Of a DNA stretch of 57,088 nucleotides, positions 1 to 9,091 are shown one piece after another. Both the position numbers and the translations under genes were made by a program. The notes under the pieces are model-generated. The model did not search any database, had not been told where the DNA came from, and saw nothing but the letters and a program-made list of their open reading frames with translations. The stretch's first letter is position 1, and each line of letters opens with the position of its first letter. This stretch comes from Granulicella sp. (lineage in GTDB: Bacteria > Acidobacteriota > Terriglobia > Terriglobales > Acidobacteriaceae): the NCBI GenBank assembly GCA_025408425.1, contig JANXYX010000042.1, positions 1 through 57,088 of the forward strand, given 5' to 3'.

Positions 1-249
1 TCAGACGACGTGTACTTCGACGCTGCTAGAAAGCGTATCTACGTCTCAGGTGGGGAAGGCTACATCAGTGTCTTTCAGCAGAAGGATACGGAGCACTATG
101 AGTTAGTTGCCCAGGTCCCGTCGGCGGTGGGTGCCCGAACCGCTGGTTACTTCGGCAAAGGCCACAAGGGATTCGACGTCTTTTACGTAGCTGTTCCAGC
201 CCGCGTCGAGTCAGGTGCCGAAATCCTCATCTACTCAGTCCAGGACTAG
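1..249 (+). CDS. C-terminal fragment of a YVTN/YncE-like beta-propeller protein (5' end outside window)
   Basis: The frame is open from the first base and ends at TAG 247-249, so only the last ~82 residues are present. The fragment reads like one or two blades of a beta-propeller: YFDAARKRIYVSGGEGYISVFQ matches the usual YNCE/YVTN blade pattern of a strand, 'RIYV', a Gly pair and a second strand. The end, 'AEILIYSVQD', is a typical last strand closing the ring. Such proteins are usually exported and often hold no catalytic residues, so a binding or structural role is possible, but the substrate cannot be guessed from this piece. The next frame begins directly after its stop codon. Confidence 0.6.
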   Translation, partial: SDDVYFDAARKRIYVSGGEGYISVFQQKDTEHYELVAQVPSAVGARTAGYFGKGHKGFDVFYVAVPARVESGAEILIYSVQD

Positions 250-549
250 GTGGCTATGAAGCTCCGAGAGTTGGGCGAACTCCAAGAGGCGAAGGAGCTA
301 GGAGAGGTCACCATCACTCATGCACTTGAGCGCTGGTTGATCACTGTCAAAGGTGAGAGTGGCTCTGACAACCAGCACAGCCATAGCAAGTACCAGACTG
401 CGGCAAAGCAGATCAAAGCCTGGCCTCTCAGTAACCAGCTTTTCGGTCAAGGTGCAGCCATAGCCGGCTATCGTTCTTTCACTTGGACCAAAAGCATGCG
501 AACCGGAGTCGTGGCCGAGATCCCATGCGGCAACATGGGTGGCATGTAA
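250..549 (+). CDS. hypothetical protein, 99 aa
   Basis: The frame starts with GTG directly after the upstream stop and encodes 99 residues; an ATG two codons further in (256) is an alternative start. No domain, membrane segment or signal peptide is recognised. The composition is mixed (SHSKYQTAAKQIKAWP in the middle, a Gly/Met tail), and its last 80 bases overlap the convergent cupin gene. It may be a chance open frame or a decayed gene, so the call is tentative. Confidence 0.25.
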   Translation: MAMKLRELGELQEAKELGEVTITHALERWLITVKGESGSDNQHSHSKYQTAAKQIKAWPLSNQLFGQGAAIAGYRSFTWTKSMRTGVVAEIPCGNMGGM

Positions 550-785
550 ACGAAAGACCCGGCGTGAGCGACCAGTTTGTTTTCACCTAATGTCACCACT
601 GCGTCTCCTTCAAGGAAATAGAGAACTGCCGGCGTAGGTGCTGAATGAACGGACAGTTCCTGTTCGGCGGAGAAACCGAATAGCGTGATGTTCACGTGGG
701 AATCCTTCCGCAGGACACGACTCAATATGCCATTCTCTGGGAGTTCAATTTCTGTTTGTAAATTCTCCAGAAAGGTATAGTCCAT
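468..785 (-). CDS. small cupin-domain protein
   Basis: A ~105-residue single-domain cupin. The two cupin motifs are visible as 'VLYFLEGDAVVTLGENK' and, later, 'GSFVYMPPMLPHGI', the latter carrying the usual Pro and His. The first motif lacks the normal HxH pair (APTPAVLYF), so metal binding may be incomplete. The ATG at 785 is preferred to upstream ATGs because AAGGAG lies five bases before it. The gene lies 19 bp after the globin stop on the same strand, so the two are probably co-transcribed next to the nitrate genes. Function is unknown; a sensor or accessory role in NO or nitrate metabolism is only an inference from position. Confidence 0.7.
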   Translation of the reverse strand: MDYTFLENLQTEIELPENGILSRVLRKDSHVNITLFGFSAEQELSVHSAPTPAVLYFLEGDAVVTLGENKLVAHAGSFVYMPPMLPHGISATTPVRMLLVQVKER

Positions 786-804
786 TCGCATCTCCTTGGT
801 GCCA

Positions 805-1260
805 TCATGCAGTAGGGTTAGTGGTTGCCTGGCATGGCCGCCGTTTGTCGTCGACGCGTTCATCGGATGATACAGGGATGCTGAAATACTTGTTCTTGTT
901 TGCGATTGCACGTTGAAAGTTTCGGGCGATACTTTCGGACCTGGCGACAATCATCGCAGCATGCGACGGCGACAGGAGTTCCGATGCTGTCTGAGCAAAC
1001 AGTCCTAGCCACACGCGAAAATGTTCGGGCTCAAGTGGTAGCGAAAGATGCGTTTCGAGCGGGCTGCCCTTGAATGTGCCAGCTCCAAGTAAGGCTGAGC
1101 ACCAGAAAGACTTGAGTAAGGCCAGGTGGGTTGGCCAGTTTTCGATTCGCTCGTTGAAGATGGGGCCTATCGTGGGTTCGAGACGAACTCTCTCGTAGAA
1201 GGCATCTACTACCACGCCGATTTCCGATTCACTGATGCTTCGCTCAGATTGCTTTGACAT
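805..1260 (-). CDS. group III truncated hemoglobin
   Basis: A ~151-residue globin of the group III truncated class, which bind O2 or NO and are often linked to nitrosative stress. Visible family features are the B-helix 'VDAFYERVRLEPTIGPIF', the E-helix 'HLALLKSFWCSALLG', and 'HLSLPLEPEHFRVWL', in which the second His (in PEHF) should be the proximal heme ligand. The ATG at 1260 is chosen since AAGGAG is ten bases upstream; an ATG at 1296 would add 12 residues that do not fit the family. The C-terminal tail after 'FQRAIANK' is longer than usual and low in motif content. It precedes the cupin gene and lies near nitrate reductase and RIC, which fits an NO-handling role. Confidence 0.85.
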   Translation of the reverse strand: MSKQSERSISESEIGVVVDAFYERVRLEPTIGPIFNERIENWPTHLALLKSFWCSALLGAGTFKGSPLETHLSLPLEPEHFRVWLGLFAQTASELLSPSHAAMIVARSESIARNFQRAIANKNKYFSIPVSSDERVDDKRRPCQATTNPTA

Positions 1261-1382
1261 GAACCTTGTTCTCCTTGCGGCTTCGATGACGCTCATGGCT
1301 CGCGGCGTCTTCTCTTGTTAATCAATTCGGTAGTAAAAGAGTCCCGACCGGATTTCTTTAAGTCCAATTTTGCTTGAAAGGA

Positions 1383-2267
1383 CTAAAAGCTAATTCTGCC
1401 TGTCAAGATGAGCGCATGGTTGTAGGCGTGGTAGTCAGATGTCGCGATCTGCATGCCCGCACCGAAGATCAGGGCTAATCTGTTGGTCAATTCCTTACGT
1501 AATTTGATCTTGCTCACCATCAATCCAGGTGTAACAAAAGTCTGATTCTTTCCGTCGTTCGGCCCAAGGTGATAGAAGCTGGAGTTCACTTCAATCTCCG
1601 GCCAGAGCAACCTGCTTGCCTTGTATTGCACAACGGAGTTCCAAACTATTGATCTCCCTATCGTGTGAACACTCCCCACAGGTAGTACGCCGCCGATACT
1701 TGACTGCACATCGAACCTGCCAAACCCCTTGCCTGCGACCAATGTAGGGTTGATCTGGTTTCGCAAGGAGCCGTTCTTGTAGCTTCCTGTTGCTCCCACG
1801 CCTTGTAACTGGGCACTGATGGCGTAGTTATGATGCAACTCGTTACCTGCGAGAAGTCTGTACTTTAAGACCATTGAGAAATCCCCCACTCCATCAATGG
1901 ACTTCGGTGTGTTGTGTTGGATTAATGGTGGTAAATTGATGTCCACTTCAGTTTTGTAATAAGGGATGAAGTTGAAACCCTTTCCGTTGTCGTAGTTGAA
2001 TGTGAGGGTGTGCGTTGAGGTGTACTGCCGTACAAAGTCAAATCGTGCTAGTTGCACAATTCCTGATGATGCGGTCACTACGGGCACAGGCCACGCGGGC
2101 TGCTGCGAGGAGGTCACGCGTACCCGATCTTCATACGCACCAAGAGCGCTTTTTGACTGTGCGTTCCCGGTCGCGAAAGCGATGACGACAACCCAAACCC
2201 AGAGTGCTATTGTGCGTACAGTAGCGAGAGTATGGGATGGTAAACAAAATGTATTACGGCTATTCAA
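1383..2267 (-). CDS. outer-membrane beta-barrel protein with signal peptide
   Basis: About 294 residues if started at TTG 2267, where GGAG sits seven bases upstream and the product begins directly with a signal peptide (hydrophobic 'IALWVWVVVIAFATGNA', then Q/S). ATG 2357 lies further up without a ribosome site and would give an unlikely N-terminal extension. The mature part has alternating polar/aromatic strands ('LTFNYDNGKGFNFIPYY', 'NYAISAQLQGVGATGSY') and ends in '...ILTGRISF', with the terminal Phe of BAM-dependent barrels. It is divergent from narK. It may be a channel or structural barrel; the substrate is unknown. The start is the main uncertainty. Confidence 0.65.
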   Translation of the reverse strand: MNSRNTFCLPSHTLATVRTIALWVWVVVIAFATGNAQSKSALGAYEDRVRVTSSQQPAWPVPVVTASSGIVQLARFDFVRQYTSTHTLTFNYDNGKGFNFIPYYKTEVDINLPPLIQHNTPKSIDGVGDFSMVLKYRLLAGNELHHNYAISAQLQGVGATGSYKNGSLRNQINPTLVAGKGFGRFDVQSSIGGVLPVGSVHTIGRSIVWNSVVQYKASRLLWPEIEVNSSFYHLGPNDGKNQTFVTPGLMVSKIKLRKELTNRLALIFGAGMQIATSDYHAYNHALILTGRISF

Positions 2268-2372
2268 GATGAAACTCCAAACTTCTATCGGCGATGAATT
2301 GTCCGACTGCCCGCACGAGAGATCCGCCCAAAACCGAACTACTAGAGTTTCAGCCATGCTGGCTGACAATGC

Positions 2373-2388
2373 TGTAACCAAAGTCACA
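2373..2388. promoter_or_regulatory. Crp/Fnr-family operator upstream of narK
   Basis: The sequence TGTAACCAAAGTCACA differs by one base from the TGTGA-N6-TCACA palindrome of the CRP/FNR superfamily. Its centre is ~43 bases before the narK ATG, in the divergent region between the barrel gene and narK. It shares the GTRAC-N4-GTCAC core with sites at 9030 and 46137. A Crp/Fnr regulator is encoded at 8314 in the same gene block. Confidence 0.55.
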
Positions 2389-2423
2389 GCAATTACTTTT
2401 TCAATCAGCGTAGACTTGCCGCA

Positions 2424-3599
2424 ATGAAAAACAACATTCAACAATCGGCAACACTTCAATTGGCTCTGGGAACGGGAGCGTTCGGCTTTTGCTTTGCCGT
2501 ATTTGGTTCGCTTTCAGCAATGATGCCGATTTTGAGTCGTCAAATGCACCTTTCCCCGGTCCAGAAAAGTATTGCTGTCGCGCTCCCGGTGCTGCTGGGA
2601 AGTCTTGGCCGTATTCCACTGGGAATACTCACGGATCGATTCGGTGGGCGCCTGCTTTTTGCGCTGACGATGGCTCTTTCAATCATTCCGGCTTTTCTGA
2701 TGGGCGGCGTGACGGATTACAGCCATCTCCTGATTTACGGCTTTTTCATCGGCATAGCACTCGCGAGCTTCTCGGTTGGCGTTGGTTTCGTCAATGGTTG
2801 GTACCCGCCGGAGAAGCAGGGCTTCGCTCTTGGGATTTATGGGGCTGGTAACGTGGGTCAGTCGGTTGCTGCATTCGCGGCTCCTTTCATTGCGAAAGCG
2901 TACGGCATCAAATGGGGATTCTGGACGTTTGGCATTGCGCTCAGTTTGTGGCTGGTTTTCTTCCTGGCGTTCGCGAAGAACGCTCCACGTCGCGGTCCTG
3001 CAAAGCCTCTTCGCGAAGTATTTGTTCCGATGAAGGACTTCCGTAGTTGGCTCCTAAGCTTGTACTATTTTATGACCTTCGGTGGGTTCGTTGCCATGGC
3101 GATCTATCTCCCCATCTTTTTGAGCGAGATCTTTGGCTTGTCGCCGCAAATGGCCGGCATGAGGACCGCGGGCTTTGTGTTGTTGGCAACTCTTTTCCGT
3201 CCAATTGGCGGCATCCTGGCAGATAAGGTGGGCGGCAAGAAGATTCTTACGTTTGTCTTCCCATTCACAGCCGTCATGGCGATCTTCTTGGCTTGCCCTA
3301 CGATGATGATCTTCACCATAGGGGCTCTGGGGATGGCTATGGCTATCGGGTTGGGAAATGGTGCTGTCTTCAAGCTCGTTCCGGAGTATTTCCCGACATC
3401 CGTCGGGAGCGTCACGGGTGTTGTTGGCGCGGCCGGTGGGTTGGGAGGATTCTTCCCGCCTCTACTGCTCGGGGCGATCAAGCAACAGACAGGATCTTTC
3501 ACATTGGGATTTATTGCACTTTCAGTGTTTTGCTTAGCATGTTTGGTCATTCTGTTGCGTACGCAGCGGAATAGGGCTATGGTCGCGGTACCCGCATGA
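2424..3599 (+). CDS. narK: nitrate/nitrite transporter, NarK/NNP family of MFS
   Basis: A 391-residue, ~12-TM major facilitator transporter. Two nitrate-signature regions are visible: '[19 protein letters not shown]' in TM5 and '[18 protein letters not shown]' in TM11, both typical of NNP proteins that import nitrate or exchange it for nitrite. The MFS loop motif '[13 protein letters not shown]' follows TM2. It is first in the nitrate reductase operon and its stop codon overlaps the next start (ATGA). No clear ribosome site precedes ATG 2424, but the frame and family length agree. It should supply nitrate to the cytoplasm, in line with the missing export signal on the catalytic subunit. Confidence 0.9.
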   Translation: MKNNIQQSATLQLALGTGAFGFCFAVFGSLSAMMPILSRQMHLSPVQKSIAVALPVLLGSLGRIPLGILTDRFGGRLLFALTMALSIIPAFLMGGVTDYSHLLIYGFFIGIALASFSVGVGFVNGWYPPEKQGFALGIYGAGNVGQSVAAFAAPFIAKAYGIKWGFWTFGIALSLWLVFFLAFAKNAPRRGPAKPLREVFVPMKDFRSWLLSLYYFMTFGGFVAMAIYLPIFLSEIFGLSPQMAGMRTAGFVLLATLFRPIGGILADKVGGKKILTFVFPFTAVMAIFLACPTMMIFTIGALGMAMAIGLGNGAVFKLVPEYFPTSVGSVTGVVGAAGGLGGFFPPLLLGAIKQQTGSFTLGFIALSVFCLACLVILLRTQRNRAMVAVPA

Positions 3600-4681
3600 A
3601 TGCAGATGTAAGCCAGTTTGCAAAAGCCAAGGGCTCGGATACAGTGCGTGCAACGACTTGGGGTCTCCTGGCCACGGCGGCGCTCATCGGTGGAATATTC
3701 ATCGGCAGCCGAGGCATGCGCGACTTTGATCCTGCGCTCGTCTCCTACGCTGGAGCGACCCTGTTTGCAGCTTTCGGCCTCGGCTACCGATTTTCCATGT
3801 GGTTACGTCGTCCGCCGACGCGTCTCTATTGGTATCGCGGATGGCAACTTTTCCTGACGCCGGGGAGTTTCTGGAAGAATCTCGGTCATCTTTTCGAGAT
3901 CTTCCTCAGTAACTTCGTGCTGCAGCGCTTCATTGAGCGCCGGTCTCACATGCGGTGGACAGCGCATTGGTTTCTCGCCTGGGGCTGTCTCATGGCCGGG
4001 GCCATTACTTTCCCTCTTTCGTTCGGCTGGATTCACTTCGAGACAGGGAGGTCGTCCCAGGATATCTACCGGGCTTTCCTGTTCGGAATTCCGGTCGGGC
4101 AGTTCCCTGTTCATTCGGTGATCGCGGAACTAGCCTTCAACGCGCTTGATATCGCAGCAGTGATGGTGTTGATCGGAGTATTCAGCGCGCTGTGGCGACG
4201 GGGCCGTGACCACGGCGCGATGGCCGTACAGCAATTCGCCAACGACTTGATGCCGCTCATATTGCTGTTCGCCATTTGCGTGACGGGTCTGTTTCTCACC
4301 GCCTCCACTCATCTGATGAACGGGCTGCACTACACCTTTCTGTCACAGCTTCACGCGATCACCGTCATCATCACTCTCGTCTACCTTCCCTTTGGAAAAT
4401 TCTTTCATGTCTTCCAACGCCCCGCGCAACTCGGTGTCGACTTCTACAAACGCGCGGGCAGAGAGGGTGAACAGGCAGTCTGCATCCGATGTGAGCTCCC
4501 TTACGGCTCGCGCATGCAGATGGACGATTTGAAGCGAGTGCAAGAGGCGTTGCACATTCACTACCAACTGCTGGATGGGACCCACTATCAGGATGTCTGC
4601 CCAAAGTGCCGACGAAGAAACCTCGCGCTAATGCAAGACAACATGTGGAAATCAACCCGGATCGAAAGCGAACGTTCTTAG
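3596..4681 (+). CDS. NarI/DsrM-like membrane cytochrome b subunit with C-terminal CxxC pairs
   Basis: A 361-residue membrane protein with two N-terminal TMs (~20-40 and ~48-65) and a four- to five-TM core with His residues placed as in NarI/DsrM/HdrE quinol-heme subunits: '[13 protein letters not shown]', '[12 protein letters not shown]', and '[28 protein letters not shown]'. The soluble tail has two CxxC pairs ('CIRCELPYG' and 'VCPKCRRR'), so a zinc ribbon or extra FeS site. It overlaps narK by ATGA and is seven bases before the molybdopterin subunit. The likely role is the quinol-oxidising anchor feeding the nitrate reductase. The tail is not part of ordinary NarI, which makes this an unusual architecture. 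Confidence 0.75.
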   Translation: MNADVSQFAKAKGSDTVRATTWGLLATAALIGGIFIGSRGMRDFDPALVSYAGATLFAAFGLGYRFSMWLRRPPTRLYWYRGWQLFLTPGSFWKNLGHLFEIFLSNFVLQRFIERRSHMRWTAHWFLAWGCLMAGAITFPLSFGWIHFETGRSSQDIYRAFLFGIPVGQFPVHSVIAELAFNALDIAAVMVLIGVFSALWRRGRDHGAMAVQQFANDLMPLILLFAICVTGLFLTASTHLMNGLHYTFLSQLHAITVIITLVYLPFGKFFHVFQRPAQLGVDFYKRAGREGEQAVCIRCELPYGSRMQMDDLKRVQEALHIHYQLLDGTHYQDVCPKCRRRNLALMQDNMWKSTRIESERS

Positions 4682-4688
4682 GAGACAG

Positions 4689-6911
4689 ATGGCGAAGCTT
4701 TCCGCGGATATACCCAAACTTGTTGAGCACTTCGGCCCCAGTCTGAGCCGCATCCCCGCTGGCGGTTGGGCGGATACACGCGAGGATGACAAGCTTGTAA
4801 AGACTCACTGCTGCTTCTGCGGTCAACAGTGCGGAATCCAGTTGCGGGTTCGAGAGAACAAAATCATCGGGTTTGAGCCATGGGAGGACTTTCCCTTCAA
4901 TCGAGGGAAGCTTTGCCCTAAGGGTGTCAAGCGGTATATGCAGGACGAGCATCCCGACCGGTTGAAGAGCCCGCTGCAACGGGTCCAGGATAAGGGGTTT
5001 GTTCCGGTAGGATGGGATGCCGCACTGGATCGCGTGGTCAGCGAAATCCGAAGGATCCAGGAGACTTACGGCAAGGACTCTTTCGCTATCCTAACCGGCG
5101 CATCCCTCACCAATGAGAAGGCATACCTCATGGGCAAGTTTGCCCGAGTCGCTCTGCAGACAGCAAACATCGACTACAACGGTCGGCTCTGCATGGTATC
5201 GGCAGGCACTGCTTCGAAGAAAGTCTTTGGCATCGATCGCAGTGGAAATCCGTGGAGCGATATTGTCGCCGCCGACGTGATTCTGGTTGCGGGAGCAAAC
5301 ATCGCGGAGTGCGCTCCGATCACGACAGACTACATCTGGCGGGCACGCGACCGCGGCGCGAAGCTGATTGTGATCGATCCCAGGATGACTCCGATTGCGC
5401 GGAATGCTGATCTCTATATTCCGGTTCGTCCTGGTGGAGATATCGGTGTGTTCAACGGGATGCTGCACGTGATGATCAAGCGCGGTTGGATCGACCAGGA
5501 CTATATATCGAAGCACACCATCGGCTTCGAAGAGGTAGCAAGAACTGTAGAAAAATACACACCCGAGTACGCTGCAAGAATCGCCGGGGTGCCGGCAAGC
5601 ATGATTGTTCGTGCCGCTGAGTTGTTTGGCCCGGCAAAGACCAGCTTCGTCATGCACGCCCGCGGCATCGAGCACCATTCTAAGGGTGTAGAGAATTGCA
5701 TCGCCATGATGTCATTGGCCTTGGCGACCGGACGCCTCGGCCGAGAAGGCTGCGGCTATGCAATGATTACCGGTCAAGGCAACGGACAAGGTGGGCGAGA
5801 GCAGGGTCAAAAGTGCGACCAATTACCGGGCAATCGCAAGATAGACGATCCCGAAGCACGACGCTACATCGCCGGGGTTTGGGATGTCCCTGAAAGCTCG
5901 ATTCCGGGAAAGGGTCTTTCAGCCGTCCCGCTCATGGAGGCAATTCATTCCGGCAAGATCAAGGGCCTCATCTCAATCTGCTTCAATCCTGTCGTTTCGC
6001 TTCCGGATGCAAACTTCACTCGGGAGGCTTTAGGCAAGTTGGAGTTCTATACCGCTATCGACTTCTTTCTGTCCGAAACCGCTCAACACGCAGACATCGT
6101 GTTGGCCGGATCTTTGATGGAAGAGGACGAGGGAACGACAACGAACGTCGAGGGACGAGTGATCCGACATCGCAAAGTTGTGTCGCCACCTGAAGGTGCC
6201 TGGGAGGACTGGAAAATTCTCCTCGAACTTGCGCGCCGCTTGGGAAAAGGCAACAAGTTTGATTATGCAGGGCCGCGCGAAATCTTCGATGAACTGCGCG
6301 TCGCCTCGAAAGGCAGTGTCTCTGACTACTACGGTATGACGTGGGACAGAATTGACGAAAATAATGGCCTCTTCTGGCCATGCCCTTCGCTAGACCATCC
6401 TGGCACGCCGCGCCTTTACGAAGATGGGAAGTTTGGACACCCAGACGGAAAGGCACATTTCATTCCCGTGGAATGGCGCCCTTCGGTCGAGATGCCGGAC
6501 GAAGAGTACCCGATCATCCTGACTACGGGACGGGTTGTATCTCATTTCCTTTCGGGGACCCAAACGCGACGTATCGGGGCTTTAGTCGATCAAACTTCGG
6601 AGCCGTTCTGCGAGATGCATCCACAACTGGCGACCAAACTCGGAATTGCTGACTGCGATTTTGTAAAGGTGGAGAGCCGAAGGGGACACGTTGTGGTGCA
6701 CGCAAAGGTGGTGAAGACGATTCGCCCGGACACTGTGTTCGTCCCGTACCACTGGCCACACGACCGCTCTGCGAACAACATGACAATTCGAGCTCTTGAT
6801 CCGCAATCGGAGATTCCGGAATTCAAAATATGCGCCGTCCGCGTGATGAAGGCCGAGCGGCCCATCGATCCGATCGCAAAGCTTGAAGTGCAGGCCGGAG
6901 GTATTCGATGA
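4689..6911 (+). CDS. nitrate reductase catalytic subunit, Nas/NarB-like molybdopterin oxidoreductase
   Basis: A 740-residue bis-MGD molybdoenzyme. The N-terminal [4Fe-4S] motif is C41-x2-C44-x3-C48...C76. The Mo-ligand region '[10 protein letters not shown]' has Cys168 in the same setting as NasA/NapA (NxRLCM). The sequence '[13 protein letters not shown]' matches NasA-type enzymes (TGQPNAMGGREVG) better than formate dehydrogenases. The C-terminal dinucleotide-binding domain starts near 'YPIILTTGR'. No Tat signal is present, so it should act in the cytoplasm. AGGAGA is seven bases before the ATG. The neighbours are respiratory (cytochrome b, FeS, Rieske), not the NADH-dependent partners of assimilation, so it probably reduces nitrate with electrons from quinol. 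Confidence 0.85.
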   Translation: MAKLSADIPKLVEHFGPSLSRIPAGGWADTREDDKLVKTHCCFCGQQCGIQLRVRENKIIGFEPWEDFPFNRGKLCPKGVKRYMQDEHPDRLKSPLQRVQDKGFVPVGWDAALDRVVSEIRRIQETYGKDSFAILTGASLTNEKAYLMGKFARVALQTANIDYNGRLCMVSAGTASKKVFGIDRSGNPWSDIVAADVILVAGANIAECAPITTDYIWRARDRGAKLIVIDPRMTPIARNADLYIPVRPGGDIGVFNGMLHVMIKRGWIDQDYISKHTIGFEEVARTVEKYTPEYAARIAGVPASMIVRAAELFGPAKTSFVMHARGIEHHSKGVENCIAMMSLALATGRLGREGCGYAMITGQGNGQGGREQGQKCDQLPGNRKIDDPEARRYIAGVWDVPESSIPGKGLSAVPLMEAIHSGKIKGLISICFNPVVSLPDANFTREALGKLEFYTAIDFFLSETAQHADIVLAGSLMEEDEGTTTNVEGRVIRHRKVVSPPEGAWEDWKILLELARRLGKGNKFDYAGPREIFDELRVASKGSVSDYYGMTWDRIDENNGLFWPCPSLDHPGTPRLYEDGKFGHPDGKAHFIPVEWRPSVEMPDEEYPIILTTGRVVSHFLSGTQTRRIGALVDQTSEPFCEMHPQLATKLGIADCDFVKVESRRGHVVVHAKVVKTIRPDTVFVPYHWPHDRSANNMTIRALDPQSEIPEFKICAVRVMKAERPIDPIAKLEVQAGGIR

Positions 6912-7528
6912 CGAACGGAGAATTCTTCATCGATTACTCGCGTTGCATTGGCTGCGAGGCTTGCGTTCAGGCATGTGGCGAGTGCGACACGCACCGTGGT
7001 GTCTCGATGATCCATCTTGAAACCATTGAACGCCGTGACAGCGTCCAAACAGCGCCGCAGATCTGTATGCATTGCGAAGACCCAATCTGCGCTCAAGTTT
7101 GTCCCGCAGACGCGATCAAAAAGACGCCGGACGGCGTTGTTCAGAGCTCGCTCAAACCACGCTGCATTGGTTGTTCCAACTGCGTCATGTCCTGTCCTTT
7201 TGGGGTTCCCAAGTACCAGATCGACATCGATCAGATGATGAAGTGCGATATGTGCTACGACCGCACCAGTGTCGGGAAGAAGCCCATGTGTGCCACCGTG
7301 TGCCCTTCGGGTGCGCTTACGTTTACGACGATGCAGGATATTCAGCGGACACGCCAAGGCGTTCCCGTGAATGAGTGGAGATTTGGAGTTGAGATTGTGC
7401 GGACAAAGGTTTATGTGATGGTGCCCAAAGAAGTGACGCGCGTCGATGTAGACCTCGTGCAGATTGCGACAACCGCAGCCGCCTTGCCGCCCGACCCCTA
7501 CGATGTAGCCCTGATGTTGGAGAGTTGA
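6908..7528 (+). CDS. four-cluster [4Fe-4S] electron-transfer subunit (NrfC/DmsB-like)
   Basis: A 206-residue ferredoxin-type subunit with four Cys clusters: '[11 protein letters not shown]', '[13 protein letters not shown]', '[11 protein letters not shown]' and 'CDMC...CATVCPSG'. This is the pattern of NrfC, DmsB and PhsB, which pass electrons from a membrane quinol subunit to a molybdopterin subunit. Its ATG overlaps the stop of the catalytic gene (ATGA), implying translational coupling and a stoichiometric complex. No signal peptide is visible, so it stays on the cytoplasmic side. The C-terminal ~60 residues after the last cluster are less conserved-looking. Confidence 0.88.
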   Translation: MTNGEFFIDYSRCIGCEACVQACGECDTHRGVSMIHLETIERRDSVQTAPQICMHCEDPICAQVCPADAIKKTPDGVVQSSLKPRCIGCSNCVMSCPFGVPKYQIDIDQMMKCDMCYDRTSVGKKPMCATVCPSGALTFTTMQDIQRTRQGVPVNEWRFGVEIVRTKVYVMVPKEVTRVDVDLVQIATTAAALPPDPYDVALMLES

Positions 7529-7531
7529 GAG

Positions 7532-8065
7532 ATGGAAGAAAAGAGTGGATGCGAAAGTTGCAAGAATCGCGGGAACGACGTAAGCCCGCAGTGGAAGAAG
7601 GATTTTCCCATCGATTGGGATGGAGACCACTATGTAAGCCGGCGAGAGATGGTCAAATTCCTCACGCTCGGTTCCGCTATTCTGGCGGGAGCAAACTGGA
7701 TCGTGGCGTGGATTTGGCACCGCCATCGCCCAGAGACCTTCAAAACCCAGCTAATCGGCTCGGTCGCATCGTTGCAACGCGATCGGTCGATGCTCTTTCA
7801 GTATCCTACTGACAAAGATCCGTGCATTGCGGTGTGCATGCCGGATGGGCAGGTCGTCGCTTATTCGCAGGTTTGCACGCATCTTTCCTGCGCTGTAATC
7901 TACAAACAACAGGATGAGAAATTGTTCTGCCCTTGCCACAACGGTGTATTCGAATTGAAAGCTGGACGACCGACAGCGGGGCCGCCCACTCGGCCGTTGC
8001 CGCGCATTGTTCTGGAAAGACACGGTGACGAACTGTTTGCAACCGGTGTCGAGGTCTCAGGATGA
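7532..8065 (+). CDS. membrane-anchored Rieske [2Fe-2S] protein of the nitrate reductase operon
   Basis: A 177-residue protein with one TM segment at ~45-65 ('FLTLGSAILAGANWIVAW') and a C-terminal Rieske domain carrying 'CTHLSC' and 'CPCHNG', the full two-Cys/two-His ligand set. The N-terminal part also has a 'CESC' pair. It starts three bases after the FeS gene and overlaps the next gene by ATGA. Rieske proteins accept electrons from quinol, and haloarchaeal nitrate reductases are reported to have a Rieske partner. Its presence beside a NarI/DsrM-like subunit suggests an alternative quinol-to-nitrate path. Confidence 0.88.
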   Translation: MEEKSGCESCKNRGNDVSPQWKKDFPIDWDGDHYVSRREMVKFLTLGSAILAGANWIVAWIWHRHRPETFKTQLIGSVASLQRDRSMLFQYPTDKDPCIAVCMPDGQVVAYSQVCTHLSCAVIYKQQDEKLFCPCHNGVFELKAGRPTAGPPTRPLPRIVLERHGDELFATGVEVSG

Positions 8066-8286
8066 GCCTTCAGCGACAAGGCACAACGCTTTTCACAGCC
8101 ATTCTGGTGCTTGTGTCCACATGCGTAGTGGTGCAACTCTGGTTGCTCACTTTGAGCATGGAAGCAGTCTTCCGGCATGATATCCATACTGCAATCCCAG
8201 CGGCCGCCAGTTCGACGGTTTTGCTTCTTATCAATGCCGGATTTTTACGATATGTATTCCGTTTTGACCGAACCGTGCAGCGGTAA
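8062..8286 (+). CDS. small two-TM membrane protein
   Basis: A 74-residue protein with two hydrophobic segments, ~10-30 ('LFTAILVLVSTCVVVQLWLL') and ~43-65 ('AIPAAASSTVLLLINAGFL'), ending in a basic tail. It overlaps the Rieske stop codon (ATGA) and is the last gene of the operon. No recognised enzyme motif is present. By position it is probably a small structural or assembly subunit of the nitrate reductase membrane complex. Confidence 0.7.
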   Translation: MSLQRQGTTLFTAILVLVSTCVVVQLWLLTLSMEAVFRHDIHTAIPAAASSTVLLLINAGFLRYVFRFDRTVQR

Positions 8287-8313
8287 GCGAGTCTGCGTTT
8301 TGGAGTACAACTC

Positions 8314-9015
8314 ATGTCAACGATCCGGGAATCGATCGCCAATCGTCTGAAATCAAACGGCCTCTTCGTAGCTCTTTCGTCTTCAGAAATAGATGCACTC
8401 TCAGCCCGCGCGGTGAGAAAATTTTTTGCTGCGGGCGAACTGATGTTCAGCGAAGGCGATTCCTGCGAGGGACTCCATATCGTTGCTGACGGTTCCGTGC
8501 GAATTTTCAAGATATCTACCGCGGGTCGTGTACAAGTACTGGCCGTCGAGGGACCCGGCGGCTCGATAGCGGAACTTCCCGTGTTCGACGGCGGGACCTA
8601 TCCGGCATCTGCAGTGGCAGTGAAGGACACGGAGATCATATTCATCTCACGTTCGATATTCCAGCAATTCTGTTTAGAACATCCGCACGTCGCATTGAAG
8701 GTTCTCGCAGTTGTAGGCGCACGTTTGCGAAAGCTTGTAGGAATTATCGAGGAACTCTCCTTCACCTCTGTCCGGCAACGATTGATCGCAGCGTTGCTGC
8801 GAATGGCTGAGGGAGCCGCTCCAGACAGTGGGGTTGTTCGATTCGACCTGCCATCCAACCATCAAGAGCTAGCTCACCAGATTGGAACCGTCCGCGAGCT
8901 AGTGTCTCGCAATCTTGGCCGGCTACAAGCCGAAGAGTTGATCGACTTCGACGGCCGCCACGTCTGCGTTCGGGATATGGGCCGTCTGCGAGCGGCACTC
9001 CAGGTGGATCACTAG
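8314..9015 (+). CDS. Crp/Fnr-family transcriptional regulator
   Basis: A 233-residue regulator with an N-terminal cyclic-nucleotide-type beta-roll ('AAGELMFSEGDSCEGLHIVADGSV') and a C-terminal winged helix-turn-helix ('NHQELAHQIGTVRELVSRNL'). There is no N-terminal Cys set as in FNR, so it is unlikely to carry an oxygen-labile [4Fe-4S] cluster; DNR/NNR-type heme or other sensing is possible. The recognition helix 'TVRELVSRNL' resembles CRP-type helices reading GTGA half-sites. It sits between the nitrate reductase operon and ric, and GTGAC-N4-GTCAC palindromes occur upstream of narK, ric and the 46228 operon, which suggests it controls them. Confidence 0.88.
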   Translation: MSTIRESIANRLKSNGLFVALSSSEIDALSARAVRKFFAAGELMFSEGDSCEGLHIVADGSVRIFKISTAGRVQVLAVEGPGGSIAELPVFDGGTYPASAVAVKDTEIIFISRSIFQQFCLEHPHVALKVLAVVGARLRKLVGIIEELSFTSVRQRLIAALLRMAEGAAPDSGVVRFDLPSNHQELAHQIGTVRELVSRNLGRLQAEELIDFDGRHVCVRDMGRLRAALQVDH

Positions 9016-9029
9016 ATATTTTTGATCGT

Positions 9030-9045
9030 AGTGACTGAAGTCACT
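9030..9045. promoter_or_regulatory. Crp/Fnr-family operator upstream of ric
   Basis: AGTGACTGAAGTCACT is a perfect inverted repeat with 7-bp arms and a 2-bp centre, and fits GTGA-N6-TCAC exactly. It lies 15 bases after the regulator gene's stop and ~54 bases (centre) before the ric ATG, a normal activator position. Confidence 0.65.
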
Positions 9046-9091
9046 GTCTGCCCTTGCATCGATCCCTAGAGTGGTTGATGAGGGAATAGGC

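Noticed and set aside
1310..1330. FNR box upstream of the globin (TTGTTAATCAATT)
   Set aside because: Only one half-site fits TTGAT/ATCAA and the spacing is wrong for a dimer.
6590..7726. 378-residue leftward open frame
   Set aside because: Antisense to the nitrate reductase and FeS genes; Cys/His-rich only because it mirrors ferredoxin Cys codons.
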